NCBI RefSeq assembly: GCF_900156545.1
Contig: NZ_FTNW01000007.1
Span: 124,001 to 188,000, forward strand
Source of the DNA: Aquipseudomonas alcaligenes
GTDB taxonomy: Bacteria > Pseudomonadota > Gammaproteobacteria > Pseudomonadales > Pseudomonadaceae
Reading direction: 5' to 3'
DNA: 64,000 bases
Position numbers and translations under genes: made by a program. Below, piece by piece: positions 42,749 to 51,465 of this stretch; within the stretch, counting starts at the first letter, position 1; each line of letters begins with the position of its first letter. Under the pieces are notes generated by a model. The model did no database searches, was not told the DNA's origin, and saw nothing but the letters and a program-made list of their open reading frames with translations.

Positions 42749-45136
42749 ATGCGCTGTTTACTCCTTGGGCTGCTTTGCCTGATTCCTCTGTTGACTCAAG
42801 CCGTCGAGTTCGACGAACACACCCGTTATCTCTCGCTTGGCCCGCAGATGCAGGTGTTCGAGGATGTGCGTGGCGATGCCACCATCGAGCAGGTCAGTTC
42901 GGCGGCGCTGAGCGGCAGCTTCCGTACCAACGGCAAGGCGGTGCTCAACGCCGGCTACTCGCGTTCGGTGTTCTGGCTGCGTGTCGACCTGCTGTACCGC
43001 CCGCGCGAGGCCGCCACCGCGCGCAACTGGCTGCTCGAGCTGGCCTACCCGCCGCTGGACAACCTGGAGCTTTACCTGCCGGACGGTGCTGGCGGCTACA
43101 AGCTGGCGGCGCGGACCGGCGACGCACTGCCGTTCTCCAGCCGGCAGATCAAGCAGAACAATTTCCTCTTCGAGCTGGGCCTTAACCCTGGCGAACCGCT
43201 GCGCCTGTACCTGCGTGCGCAGAGTCAGGGGTCGATGCAGATGCCGCTTGGGTTGTGGGCGCCGGAAGCCTTCATCGAGGCGCAGCCGACGCGCATCTAT
43301 GTGCTCGGCATCATTTACGGCGTGCTGCTGGTGATGCTGATCTACAACCTGTTCATCTTCCTCAGCGTCCGTGATACCAGCTACCTCTACTACATCCTCT
43401 ACATCGCTTCCTTCGGGTTGTATCAGGTGTCGGTCAACGGCGCCGGCATCCAGTACTTCTGGCCGAACGACCCCTGGTGGGCCAATGCGTCGACGCCCTT
43501 CCTGATCGGTTCGGCGGCGCTGTTCGGCTGCCAGTTCGCGCGCAGCTTCCTGCACACCGGCGAGCACAGTCCCTGGGTCGACCGCCTGTTACTGCTGCTG
43601 ATGGCAGTCGGCGTGCTGACCATGGTGCTGGCCCTGACCACCAGTTACGCCACCGCGCTGCGCCTGGCCACCTACCTGGCCCTGGCCTTTACCGTGGTCA
43701 TCTTCACCGCCGGCATTCTGGCCTGGCTGCGCGGCATGCGCGTGGCGCGTTATTTCATCATTGCCTGGTCGGCCTTCCTGGTCGGTGGGGTGATCAATAC
43801 CCTCATGGTGTTGGGTTACCTGCCCTATAACTTCTTCACCATGTACTCCAGCCAGTTCGGTTCGGCGCTGGAGGTAGGCCTGCTGTCGCTGGCCCTGGCT
43901 GACCGCATCAATGCGATGAAGGAAGAGCGTGCGCGTATCCTGCAGCAGGCCGGGGACGAGCTGGAGGCGCTGAACCGCGAGCTGGCCGAGAGTAACCGGC
44001 TCAAGGACGAGTTCCTTGCCACCGTCACCCATGAGCTGCGCACGCCGATGAACGGGGTGATCGGCTCGCTGGAGCTGATGCAGACGGTCAAGATGGATGT
44101 CGAGCTGGAGCAGTACCACAAGACTGCCGCGACCTCCGCGCGCGACATGATGCGTATGGTCGGCGATATCCTCGCGCTCACCGAGCTGCAGGCCGGTAAG
44201 CTCTACCCGCGGCGCGAGCCCTTCAGTCTGCGCGGGCTGGTCGATGGCCTGCGCGCACAGTATTCCCCGCGCGCCACCGACAAGGGGCTGGGGTTCGTCG
44301 TCGAGCTGGAGGACAGCCTGCCCGATACCCTGGAAGGCGATGCCGGCAAACTGGCGCAGGCCCTGGGCTACCTGCTCGACAATGCCGTGAAGTTCTCCCA
44401 TCAGGGGCAGGTCACCCTGCGTGTGCAGGCGGCAGGGCCGCTGTCGGGCTGCATGCCGCTGCGCATCGAGGTGCTCGATACCGGCATCGGCTTCATCGCG
44501 CCGGAAGAGGGCAAACTGTACCAGCGCTTCCACCAGCTGGATGGCTCCATGACCCGCCAGTACGGCGGCCTTGGGGTTGGCCTGGCGATTTGCCGGCAAC
44601 TGGTCGAGCTGCTCGGCGGTCGTCTGCAGCATGCGTCCCTGCCGGGGCAGGGCAGCGCCTTCAGCGTCGAGCTGGAGCTCAAGCTGCCGGTGCAGCGCCA
44701 TGACGCTGTGACCGGGCCGCGTCGCGTGGGGGGTGTGCCGCGGCGCACCCCGGAGCAGTGCACCGTGTTGATCGTCGAGGACAACCCGATCAACCAACTG
44801 GTGACGCGCGGCATGTTGCTCAAGCTGGGCTACCGGGTGCGCACCGCGGACAACGGCGCCGAGGCCCTGGAAATGCTGCGCAGCGAGCCGATCGACGCGG
44901 TGCTGCTGGACTGCCAGATGCCGCTGATGGACGGTTTTGCCACCTGCCGCGCGCTGCGTCAGCTGCCTGGCTGCGCCGACACACCGGTGCTGGCCATTAC
45001 CGCGCACAGTCACAGCGGTGACCGCGAGCGTTGCCTGGCTGCCGGCATGAGCGACTACCTGGCCAAGCCGGTGAAGTTCCTTGAGCTGCAGGCCCTGCTG
45101 CACGACTGGGTGCTGTGCCGCGCTGCCGATAGCTGA
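42749..45136 (+). CDS. ladS: Hybrid sensor histidine kinase LadS
   Basis: Membrane hybrid kinase of 795 residues. Signal peptide (1-18), periplasmic 7TMR-DISMED2 sensor (about 25-172), seven-helix 7TMR-DISM region (about 183-385), histidine kinase with phospho-acceptor His428 in T-H-E-L-R-T-P, ATPase boxes (N545; D-T-G-I-G near 577; G-L-G-V-G near 607) and a receiver with Asp721. Length and order match P. aeruginosa LadS, which feeds the GacS/GacA-RsmY/Z pathway to favour biofilm. In PAO1 ladS also lies beside thiD, supporting orthology. The ATG at 42749 was chosen for the signal peptide over an in-frame start at 42608. Confidence 0.9.
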   Translation: MRCLLLGLLCLIPLLTQAVEFDEHTRYLSLGPQMQVFEDVRGDATIEQVSSAALSGSFRTNGKAVLNAGYSRSVFWLRVDLLYRPREAATARNWLLELAYPPLDNLELYLPDGAGGYKLAARTGDALPFSSRQIKQNNFLFELGLNPGEPLRLYLRAQSQGSMQMPLGLWAPEAFIEAQPTRIYVLGIIYGVLLVMLIYNLFIFLSVRDTSYLYYILYIASFGLYQVSVNGAGIQYFWPNDPWWANASTPFLIGSAALFGCQFARSFLHTGEHSPWVDRLLLLLMAVGVLTMVLALTTSYATALRLATYLALAFTVVIFTAGILAWLRGMRVARYFIIAWSAFLVGGVINTLMVLGYLPYNFFTMYSSQFGSALEVGLLSLALADRINAMKEERARILQQAGDELEALNRELAESNRLKDEFLATVTHELRTPMNGVIGSLELMQTVKMDVELEQYHKTAATSARDMMRMVGDILALTELQAGKLYPRREPFSLRGLVDGLRAQYSPRATDKGLGFVVELEDSLPDTLEGDAGKLAQALGYLLDNAVKFSHQGQVTLRVQAAGPLSGCMPLRIEVLDTGIGFIAPEEGKLYQRFHQLDGSMTRQYGGLGVGLAICRQLVELLGGRLQHASLPGQGSAFSVELELKLPVQRHDAVTGPRRVGGVPRRTPEQCTVLIVEDNPINQLVTRGMLLKLGYRVRTADNGAEALEMLRSEPIDAVLLDCQMPLMDGFATCRALRQLPGCADTPVLAITAHSHSGDRERCLAAGMSDYLAKPVKFLELQALLHDWVLCRAADS

Positions 45137-45138
45137 CA

Positions 45139-45167
45139 ACGATTCGGCCGAGATTTGGCCGAATCGT
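45139..45167 (+). terminator. Terminator after ladS
   Basis: Perfect 11 bp stem (45139-45149 with 45157-45167), 7-base loop, starting 3 bases after the ladS stop and followed by CGTTTC. Confidence 0.7.
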
Positions 45168-45183
45168 CGTTTCAAACCCAAAA

Positions 45184-45197
45184 TGAATCGTGATTCA
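45184..45197. promoter_or_regulatory. Operator 1 for the TetR-family regulator
   Basis: Perfect palindrome with half sites TGAATC and GATTCA around a 2-base centre. The same arms recur 30 bp downstream, three helical turns away, upstream of the TetR gene. Operator role is inferred. Confidence 0.7.
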
Positions 45198-45213
45198 CTT
45201 GAGTTAACAAAAG

Positions 45214-45227
45214 TGAATCCGGATTCA
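45214..45227. promoter_or_regulatory. Operator 2 for the TetR-family regulator
   Basis: Second perfect TGAATC-NN-GATTCA palindrome, ending 4 bases before the tetR-like ATG at 45232. Binding here would block the transcription start, suggesting autorepression. The gene shows no clear Shine-Dalgarno, so its mRNA may be leaderless. Confidence 0.7.
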
Positions 45228-45231
45228 TTCC

Positions 45232-45867
45232 ATGGCCGCACTCCCTTCGACTTCCCGTATCGACCGCGCCCATGAGCTGCGCGAACGCATTCTGGCCTGC
45301 GCCCATGCGCGTGTCGCCGAGGGTGGTTTTGCCAGCCTGACCATGCAGGCCCTGGCCGAAGACGCCGGCGTTGCCACTGGCAGCCTGTACCGCCACTTCA
45401 GCGGCAAGGGCGAGCTGGCGGCAGAAGTCTTCAGCAATGCCTGCCGCATCGAGGTCGAGGCCCTGGCCGCCGTTCTGCGCGGCCCCGGCAGCGCCAGTCA
45501 GCGCCTGGCCGCCGGCCTCGAGCAGTTCGCCGCGCGTGCCTGGCACAGCCGGCGCCTGGCCTTCGCCCTGATTGCCGAACCGGTCGAGCCGGAAGTCGAC
45601 GAGCAGCGCCTGCTGTTTCGCGAGGCCTATGCCGAGCTGTTCGTCGATCTGCTGGACGAGGGCGTGCGGAGCGGCGAGTTCCGCGTCGAGCAGGTCAATC
45701 TGGTGGCCGCCTGCCTGGTTGGCGCCATTGCCGAAGCCCTGGTCGGGCCGCTCTCGCCGCCAGCGCGCGCGGCCCGCGATGCCGGCCTGCCGGCGGCGGA
45801 CCTGACCAGCGTCAGCCAAGCCCTGATCACTTTCTGTCTGCGCGCCGTCGGCGCCCCGGAGTCCTGA
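45232..45867 (+). CDS. TetR-family transcriptional regulator
   Basis: Repressor of 211 residues. The N-terminal helix-turn-helix (about 20-66) contains the typical T-M-Q-A-L-A-E-D-A-G-V-A-T-G-S-L-Y-R-H-F recognition region. The rest is the helical ligand-binding domain. It is followed after 1 base by an acyl-CoA dehydrogenase gene, so it probably controls fatty acyl or related catabolism and senses an acyl-CoA-like ligand; this is inference. Two identical-core palindromes lie directly upstream. In PAO1 a TetR gene also follows ladS. Confidence 0.9.
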   Translation: MAALPSTSRIDRAHELRERILACAHARVAEGGFASLTMQALAEDAGVATGSLYRHFSGKGELAAEVFSNACRIEVEALAAVLRGPGSASQRLAAGLEQFAARAWHSRRLAFALIAEPVEPEVDEQRLLFREAYAELFVDLLDEGVRSGEFRVEQVNLVAACLVGAIAEALVGPLSPPARAARDAGLPAADLTSVSQALITFCLRAVGAPES

Positions 45868-45868
45868 G

Positions 45869-47518
45869 ATGTCCTTGCAGCAATTCGCCGAAACCCACGA
45901 AGTGTTCAACCAGGTGCCGAGCCTCGACGGCGCCAACCTGTACCGTATCGACCTGCCGTTGCAGGAGTGGATTCGCCGCTACGACGGCGGCTGGGCCGAA
46001 GACCGGCTGAATACCTACGGCGCCCTGGCCGGCGGCCCGCTGATGCAGGCCGGCTTCCTGGCCAACGAGCACAAGCCGCAGTTCAAGACCCATGACCGCT
46101 ACGGCAACCGCATCGACCTGGTGGAGTTCCACCCGGCCTATCACGAGCTGATGCGCACGGCCATCGAACACGGTCTGCCGTCGCTGCCCTGGACCGACCC
46201 GCGTGCCGGCGCCAACGTCGTGCGTGCCGGCCTCACCTACCTGCACAGCCAGGCCGAGGCCGCCAGCGGCTGCCCGCTGACCATGACCTTCGCCGCCGTG
46301 CCGGCCCTGCGCCTGCAGCCGGAGATCGCCGATATCTGGGTGCCGAAGATCCTCGCCACCGAGTACGACCCGCGCAACGTCGGCATCGAACATAAAGCGG
46401 GCGTCACCATCGGCATGGCCATGACCGAAAAGCAGGGCGGCACCGACGTGCGCGCCAACACCACCCGCGCCTACCCGGTGGGTATCGGCGGCCCCGGCCA
46501 GGCCTACGAGCTGGTCGGCCACAAGTGGTTCTGCTCGGCGCCCATGTGCGACGCCTTCCTCACCCTGGCGCAGACCGACAAGGGGCTGTCCTGCTTCCTG
46601 CTGCCGCGCCACCGCCCGGACGGCACGCGCAACCAGTTCTACGTGCAGCGCCTGAAGAACAAGCTGGGCAACTGGGCCAACGCCTCCAGCGAGGTGGAAT
46701 ACCGTGGCGCCCTGGCCTGGATGATCGGCGAGGAAGGCCGTGGCGTGCCGACCATCATCGAGATGGTGGCGATGACCCGCTTCGACTGCATGGTCGGCTC
46801 CAGCAGCCTGATGCGCCAGGCCCTGACCCAGGCCGCGCACCACTGCGCGCACCGCAAGGTCGGCGGCAAGGTGCTGGCCGACCAGCCGCTGATGCAGAAC
46901 GTGCTGGCCGACCTGGCGCTGGAGAGCGAGGCGGCCCTGGCCCTGTCCATGCGCATGGGCCGCGCCCTCGACCACCTGCACGATGAGCAGGAAGACAAGT
47001 TCGCCCGCCTGGTCACCGCCATCGGCAAGTACTGGATCTGCAAGCGCGCGCCGGAGATGGTCTACGAGGCCAGCGAGTGCATGGGCGGCGCCGGCTATGT
47101 CGAGGAAACCATCCTGCCAAGGCTGTACCGAGAGGCGCCGGTCAACTCGATCTGGGAAGGCTCGGGCAACGTGCAGTGCCTGGACGTGCTGCGTGCCCTG
47201 TCGAAGGAGGCCGGCGTGCTCGATGCGCTGTTCGCCGAGCTCGGCGACGGTCATGGTGACGCGCGCCTGAAGGCGCATATCCAGCGCCTCCAGGCGGATT
47301 TCGCCGATACCGCCGACATCCAGTACCGCGCCCGCCAGCTCACCGAGGACGTGGCCGTCGGCCTGCAGGCCAAGCTGCTGCTGGAAGCCGGCAACAGCAC
47401 GGTGAGCGATGCCTTTATCGCCAGCCGCCTGGAGGGCCGTGGCCGGGTTTACGGCACCCTGCCGCGCGGCGTCGATGTCGAGGCGCTGGTGGCGCGCAGC
47501 ACGCCGCACCTGGCCTGA
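45869..47518 (+). CDS. AidB-like acyl-CoA dehydrogenase
   Basis: Flavoprotein of 549 residues, close in length to E. coli AidB (541). The N-terminal adaptive-response segment (E-V-F-N-Q-V-P-S-L-D-G-A-N-L-Y) marks the AidB branch. The FAD and substrate regions include M-A-M-T-E-K-Q-G-G-T-D-V-R near residue 191, and the C-terminal part has E-C-M-G-G-A-G-Y-V-E-E near 399. Catalysis could be acyl-CoA oxidation; AidB itself also binds DNA and protects against alkylation. It is cotranscribed with the TetR gene. Confidence 0.9.
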   Translation: MSLQQFAETHEVFNQVPSLDGANLYRIDLPLQEWIRRYDGGWAEDRLNTYGALAGGPLMQAGFLANEHKPQFKTHDRYGNRIDLVEFHPAYHELMRTAIEHGLPSLPWTDPRAGANVVRAGLTYLHSQAEAASGCPLTMTFAAVPALRLQPEIADIWVPKILATEYDPRNVGIEHKAGVTIGMAMTEKQGGTDVRANTTRAYPVGIGGPGQAYELVGHKWFCSAPMCDAFLTLAQTDKGLSCFLLPRHRPDGTRNQFYVQRLKNKLGNWANASSEVEYRGALAWMIGEEGRGVPTIIEMVAMTRFDCMVGSSSLMRQALTQAAHHCAHRKVGGKVLADQPLMQNVLADLALESEAALALSMRMGRALDHLHDEQEDKFARLVTAIGKYWICKRAPEMVYEASECMGGAGYVEETILPRLYREAPVNSIWEGSGNVQCLDVLRALSKEAGVLDALFAELGDGHGDARLKAHIQRLQADFADTADIQYRARQLTEDVAVGLQAKLLLEAGNSTVSDAFIASRLEGRGRVYGTLPRGVDVEALVARSTPHLA

Positions 47519-47519
47519 G

Positions 47520-48185
47520 TCAGGTGTGCTGCTGGCGCCGCCAGTAGGCCAGGTAGATCAGCGCCAGGCCGGCGGCCAGGGCGCTGGCGCCGAGCAGCGC
47601 ACGGTAGTGCCAGTGGGCATAGCCGAATGCTCCGAGCACGCCGCCGCCGATGAAACCGGCGATCAGGATCAGGTACAGCAGGATGCGCCGACGGTCCGCC
47701 GGCTGCCCGCGCAGCTTGAGGCCGAGCATGATGCCGAGGTCGGTGAACAGCCCGGTGACATGGGTGGTGCGCACTACGGCACCGCTGTAGGTGCTGGTCA
47801 TCGCGTTCTGCAGGCCGCAGGCGGCCGAGGCCAGGTAATGGCCCAAGTCGCTGCCGCGCTCCAGCATCAGCATCGCCAGCAGCAGGGCCAGGCTTTCCGC
47901 CAGCAGCGCCACACCGTAGCGCCGGCCGAGCTTGAGCGACTGGTGGCCGATCACGCAGCCGCTGATGGCGGCGCCGAGCACGAAGCTGAGCAGGATCAGC
48001 AGCAGGTGCAGGGCTGCGCCGGTGTCACCCTGGGCCAGCTCCACGCCGAGCAGACTGGAGCTGCCGGACAGATGCGAGACACCCTGGTGGTTGAACCCGA
48101 GTAGCGCGATGGCATTGACGCTGCCGGCGATCAGCGCCAGGCAGAAGCCGCCGATCTCCACCCAGCGTGGTAGTTGATTGATCAT
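47520..48185 (-). CDS. YoaK/DUF1275 family membrane protein
   Basis: Membrane protein of 221 residues with about six helices. The family marks are G-S-V-N-A-I-A-L-L-G-F near residue 21, S-H-L-S-G-S near 37, and L-Q-N-A-M-T-S-T-Y-S-G-A-V-V-R-T-T-H-V-T-G near 124. DUF1275 proteins are thought to be transporters, but no substrate is established. The start at 48185 was chosen over an upstream in-frame codon (48248) with an unrelated basic extension. It converges on the acyl-CoA dehydrogenase gene with 1 base between stops. Confidence 0.85.
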   Translation of the reverse strand: MINQLPRWVEIGGFCLALIAGSVNAIALLGFNHQGVSHLSGSSSLLGVELAQGDTGAALHLLLILLSFVLGAAISGCVIGHQSLKLGRRYGVALLAESLALLLAMLMLERGSDLGHYLASAACGLQNAMTSTYSGAVVRTTHVTGLFTDLGIMLGLKLRGQPADRRRILLYLILIAGFIGGGVLGAFGYAHWHYRALLGASALAAGLALIYLAYWRRQQHT

Positions 48186-48254
48186 GGCGAGACGTCCCCC
48201 GGCGCGTCGTTGCCTGCTGTTATGCCGTAATCGCTGCCGGCGCGCCATTCGTCC

Positions 48255-49409
48255 TTAGGAGAACACCCGCCGCGTCAGCGGCAGGGCGCCGAGGGCCGCC
48301 ACCACGAATAGGCTGGCCGCCAGGCACAGGGCCAGGGGCAGGCCTTGTGGACCGATATCCATCAGCGCGCCGCTGAGCAGCGGGCCGAGCAGGCTGCCGA
48401 CGCCCCACAGCATGCCGACGCAGGCGTTGGCCGTGACCAGGTCGGGGCCGCGGAAATGCTGGCCGATCAGCACCAGGGCCAGGGTGTAGATGCCGCCGGC
48501 GGCGGCGCCGAGGACTGTCAGGGCCGGCCACAGCAGTTCGCGCTGCTCGATCAGCCAGGGCAGCGCCAGACCGATGCCCAGGGTCACCAGGCCGCAGGCC
48601 AGGTGCAGGGCGCGTCGCTCGACGCGGTCGGAGAGCCAGCCCAATGGCACTTGGCAAAGCATGTCGCCGCCGAGAATAACGCTGGCCATCAGCGCCGCCA
48701 CACCGACCGCCCAGCCGTGCCCGCTGGCATACACGGGGAATAGCGACAACACCACCGCATCGAAGAAGGCGAAGAACAGTACGCCCAGGCACAGCGCCGG
48801 GGCGACGCGGACGAAGCCGACCAGGGAGAAGCGCCGCGGCGCCTCTTCGGCAGTTTCCGACCAGCCCGCCGGCAGGCTTTGCCAGACCAGTACCAGGGCC
48901 ACCAGATTGGCCGCCACCACCAGCAGCACCGGCCAGGCACTGGCGGTACCGAACAGGCTGATCATCGCCGGTCCGCCCAGCTGGCAGCCGGTGAAGCAGG
49001 CGGCGTACAGCGCGACGGTCTGGCCGCGCTTGCGCTCGTCGCACAGCTCGTTGACCCAGGATTCGCCGAGGATCACCAGCACGCCCATGCCGACGCCGAG
49101 CAGCAGGCGCGCGCTGGCCAGCAGCGGCAGGCTCGGCTCGGGCAGCAGCAAGGCGGCGCTGGCCAGCAGGCACAGGGCGAAGCAGGCGAGGTACAGCTGG
49201 CGGCCGCTGAAGCGGCGGCACAGACGGCCGACCAGCAGGGCGCCGAGGATCATCCCGGCCGCCGGCATGGCCGACAGTGCGCCGATGGCCAGGCTGCCGG
49301 CGCCAGCTTCATGCAGGCGCAAGGCCACCAGCGGCAGGGTGGCGCCCATGCTCAGGCCGACCACGGACACGGCGAAGATCAGCACGCCGAGCAGATAGCG
49401 AGGGTTCAT
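48255..49409 (-). CDS. Major facilitator superfamily transporter
   Basis: Inner-membrane carrier of 384 residues with 12 predicted helices. The loop 2-3 motif appears as G-R-L-C-R-R-F-S-G-R near residue 67, and the second half has a matching D-R-V-E-R-R loop near 260. It belongs to the YcaD/sugar-efflux-like group, judged from overall layout, but the substrate is unknown. ATG 49409 has GGAGAG 4 bases upstream, better than an in-frame codon at 49466. Encoded just after the DUF1275 gene's start region, 69 bases apart. Confidence 0.88.
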   Translation of the reverse strand: MNPRYLLGVLIFAVSVVGLSMGATLPLVALRLHEAGAGSLAIGALSAMPAAGMILGALLVGRLCRRFSGRQLYLACFALCLLASAALLLPEPSLPLLASARLLLGVGMGVLVILGESWVNELCDERKRGQTVALYAACFTGCQLGGPAMISLFGTASAWPVLLVVAANLVALVLVWQSLPAGWSETAEEAPRRFSLVGFVRVAPALCLGVLFFAFFDAVVLSLFPVYASGHGWAVGVAALMASVILGGDMLCQVPLGWLSDRVERRALHLACGLVTLGIGLALPWLIEQRELLWPALTVLGAAAGGIYTLALVLIGQHFRGPDLVTANACVGMLWGVGSLLGPLLSGALMDIGPQGLPLALCLAASLFVVAALGALPLTRRVFS

Positions 49410-49772
49410 GTTGCTCTCCAGCCCGTTTTTGGCCCGGGCGCGGCCAATAAAGCGAAGGTTGTCCACGCCGAGAGGCGGGACAGCTGACGAGGGCGCGGGG
49501 GAGTCGCGGCGCGGGGCCTGCGTGACTCAGCGGTGGGCGGCGGGAGGCGAGAAGGTGAAGGCGAACAGCACGCTGCGGCGGCGACGTTGCAGGGCATCAC
49601 GCGGCCAGGTGCGCGCCAGCAGCCGTGGGTCGGGCTGGGCGGAGCAGGGCAGGTGAGCAGACGACGACATTGCAGGCGGTTTCGCTGGAATCGGCGGGGC
49701 GCGAAGTCTAGGACGCGGCCTGGCCGGGGTCAATGCGTGGCGGACGGGCTGTCTTTTGCCGGCGCATGACGT
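49410..49772. other. Intergenic stretch before the cobalamin riboswitch
   Basis: About 360 bases between the MFS start and the riboswitch. It holds one weak reverse-strand reading frame (49527-49670), no clear promoter box, repeat or known RNA motif. It should contain the divergent promoters for the MFS gene and the riboswitch transcript. Confidence 0.5.
49527..49670 (-). CDS. Weak candidate small open reading frame, 47 codons
   Basis: ATG 49670 to TGA 49527 gives a basic 47-residue peptide (L-Q-R-R-R-R-S-V-L-F-A-F-T-F). There is no good ribosome binding site and I recognise no family. It could be chance in GC-rich DNA. It is listed because the stretch has no other gene. Confidence 0.15.
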   Translation of the reverse strand: MSSSAHLPCSAQPDPRLLARTWPRDALQRRRRSVLFAFTFSPPAAHR

Positions 49773-49955
49773 TAAGGTGGCCGCCGATGGTTCCGCCCCT
49801 TGCGGGCGGATGAAAAGGGAACAGGGTGCGGCGCATGTCGCCAATGCCCTGGCTGCCCCCGCAACTGTAAGCGGCGAGCGAAGCCCACATGCCACTGACC
49901 CTCGGGTCGGGAAGGCGGGCGGAGCGCCGAGCCGCGAGCCAGGAGACCTGCCATC
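49773..49955 (+). ncRNA. Cobalamin (adenosylcobalamin) riboswitch
   Basis: The conserved parts occur in order: GGTTCC then GATGAAAAGGGAA (about 49789-49820), GGTGCGG, the core CTGCCCCCGCAACTGTAAG (49854-49872), GCCACTG near 49891, GGGAAGG near 49909, and the B12 box AGCCAGGAGACCTGCC at 49937-49952. It lies 57 bases before the CbiM-like gene. The A-rich Shine-Dalgarno at 49998 sits after a GC hairpin, so control of translation is likely. Cobalamin should switch the gene off. Confidence 0.95.
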
Positions 49956-50009
49956 GCACCTCCAACCACCTCCAGATCACCGCGCGGTGGGCGCGGAAAA
50001 GGAATCCTC

Positions 50010-50690
50010 ATGCATATCGAACCTGGTGTCGTCGAAGGCGCCAAGATCTTCCTCAGCTATGCCACGGCCGTTGCCGGCCTGGGCCTGACCGTCAAGCTGG
50101 CCCGTGACAGTATTCGCGACAACGGCGGGGCCCTGGCCCTGGCGCTGCGCAGTCTGATTACCACCGTTCTGGTGTTCGGCTTCTTCGAGGTCCTGCCGCA
50201 TCACCCGGTGGGTGTCTCGGAAGTCCACCTGATCCTTGGCTCGACCCTGCTGCTGCTGTTCGGCGCGGGGGCGGCGGCCATCGGCCTGGCCGCCGGGTTG
50301 CTGATCCAGGGCCTGTTCTTCGCTCAGTTCGACCTGCCGCAGTACGGTATGAACGTCACCACCTTGCTGCTGCCGCTGTGGGGCATCCACCTGCTGGCCA
50401 AGCGCATCATCCCGGCGCGTACCGCTTATGTGGACACTCGCTACACCCAGGCGCTGGCGCTGTCCACCGCCTACCAGGGTGGCATCGTCGCCTGGGTGGC
50501 CTTCTGGGCGTTCTACGGCCACGGCTTCTCCAGCGAGAACCTGGCCTCGGTCGGCAGCTTCGGCCTGGCCTACATGAGCGTGGTGTTGCTCGAACCGCTG
50601 ATCGACCTGGGTGTGTTGGCCGCCGCCAAGGCCCTGTCGCGCTACAGCCAGGGTCCGCTGTTCAACGTGCGCCTGCACCAGCCAGCCTGA
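50010..50690 (+). CDS. CbiM-like cobalt transporter permease (ECF type)
   Basis: Membrane protein of 226 residues with about six or seven helices. The N terminus M-H-I-E-P-G is characteristic of CbiM proteins, where His2 with the free N terminus helps bind cobalt. A-Q-F-D-L-P-Q-Y-G-M-N near residue 108 is another family mark. The cobalamin riboswitch just upstream strongly supports a role in cobalt uptake for B12 synthesis. The usual CbiN, CbiQ and CbiO partners are missing next to it, so partners must be elsewhere or it works alone. Confidence 0.9.
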   Translation: MHIEPGVVEGAKIFLSYATAVAGLGLTVKLARDSIRDNGGALALALRSLITTVLVFGFFEVLPHHPVGVSEVHLILGSTLLLLFGAGAAAIGLAAGLLIQGLFFAQFDLPQYGMNVTTLLLPLWGIHLLAKRIIPARTAYVDTRYTQALALSTAYQGGIVAWVAFWAFYGHGFSSENLASVGSFGLAYMSVVLLEPLIDLGVLAAAKALSRYSQGPLFNVRLHQPA

Positions 50691-50751
50691 CCCTGCCGCG
50701 CCGGACCGCCTGGCGGTCTGGCGTCTCCTTCGCCGGCGCTGGGTGCGTGAC

Positions 50752-51465
50752 TCAGCGCCGCTGCCAGATCATCCTGCCGGTGTTGCTCTCGGTGACCAGG
50801 TAGGGCGTGTCGAAGCGATAGCGCGCCGCTGGCTGGAACTCCGTCGCCCCTTTCAACTGCACCAGCAGCAGGCCCTGCTCACTGCGCCAGCGTCCGCTGT
50901 ACTGCAGCTCGCCCGGACGGTCGTAGCTCCATTCGCTGCCGCCGGCCACGCTGCGGCGCCATTGCTCGATGCTGCCGTCAGCGCGAATGCGCAGGGTGGT
51001 GACCGTGGTCAGCGAGGCATACTCCATGCCCTCACTGTTGCTCATCTGCTCGAACACCCAGGTGCCGACCAGCGCCGGGTCCTGCCGCGGATTTGCTTGC
51101 GGCGGGACCGTGGCGACCCGCTGGAACAGCGTCTCGCGCAGCAGTGTCTGGCCGCTCTGTGGGTCGCGCGCGGCGAGGCTGGCGGCGAGCATGTCGTTGG
51201 CGTAGTTGGCATTCATGTTGGCCAGCACCTGGTCGGAATCCGTGGCGCTGATCTGCGCCTGCAGGGCCTGGCCATCAAAGTGGCCGCTGAGGTGAAAGCG
51301 CTGCTGGTCCTCGATGTACTCGCCTTCCACCTGCTGTCCCTGGCTGCGCAACACCAGCTGCACCGGGCGCTCGTCGAGGGTGCCCTGGTAGTGCCCGTCG
51401 AGGTCGGCGGCCAGCAGGGGCGGGCTGGTACAGGCAAGCAGGCAGAGAAGCGACAGGGCGCGCAT
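50752..51465 (-). CDS. Secreted protein of unknown function
   Basis: Protein of 237 residues with a signal peptide (M-R-A-L-S-L-L-C-L-L-A-C-T-S-P-P-L-L-A-A). The rest looks all-beta: L-D-G-H-Y-Q-G-T-L, H-L-S-G-H-F-D-G and Y-S-G-R-W-R-S-E-Q repeats suggest a lipocalin-like or DUF-type barrel. No catalytic motif is recognised. ATG 51465 has GGGAG 7 bases upstream; the longer frame reaching 53034 only adds antisense of amn and was rejected. It lies between the CbiM-like gene and amn, in a syntenic position with a PAO1 hypothetical protein. Confidence 0.75.
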   Translation of the reverse strand: MRALSLLCLLACTSPPLLAADLDGHYQGTLDERPVQLVLRSQGQQVEGEYIEDQQRFHLSGHFDGQALQAQISATDSDQVLANMNANYANDMLAASLAARDPQSGQTLLRETLFQRVATVPPQANPRQDPALVGTWVFEQMSNSEGMEYASLTTVTTLRIRADGSIEQWRRSVAGGSEWSYDRPGELQYSGRWRSEQGLLLVQLKGATEFQPAARYRFDTPYLVTESNTGRMIWQRR

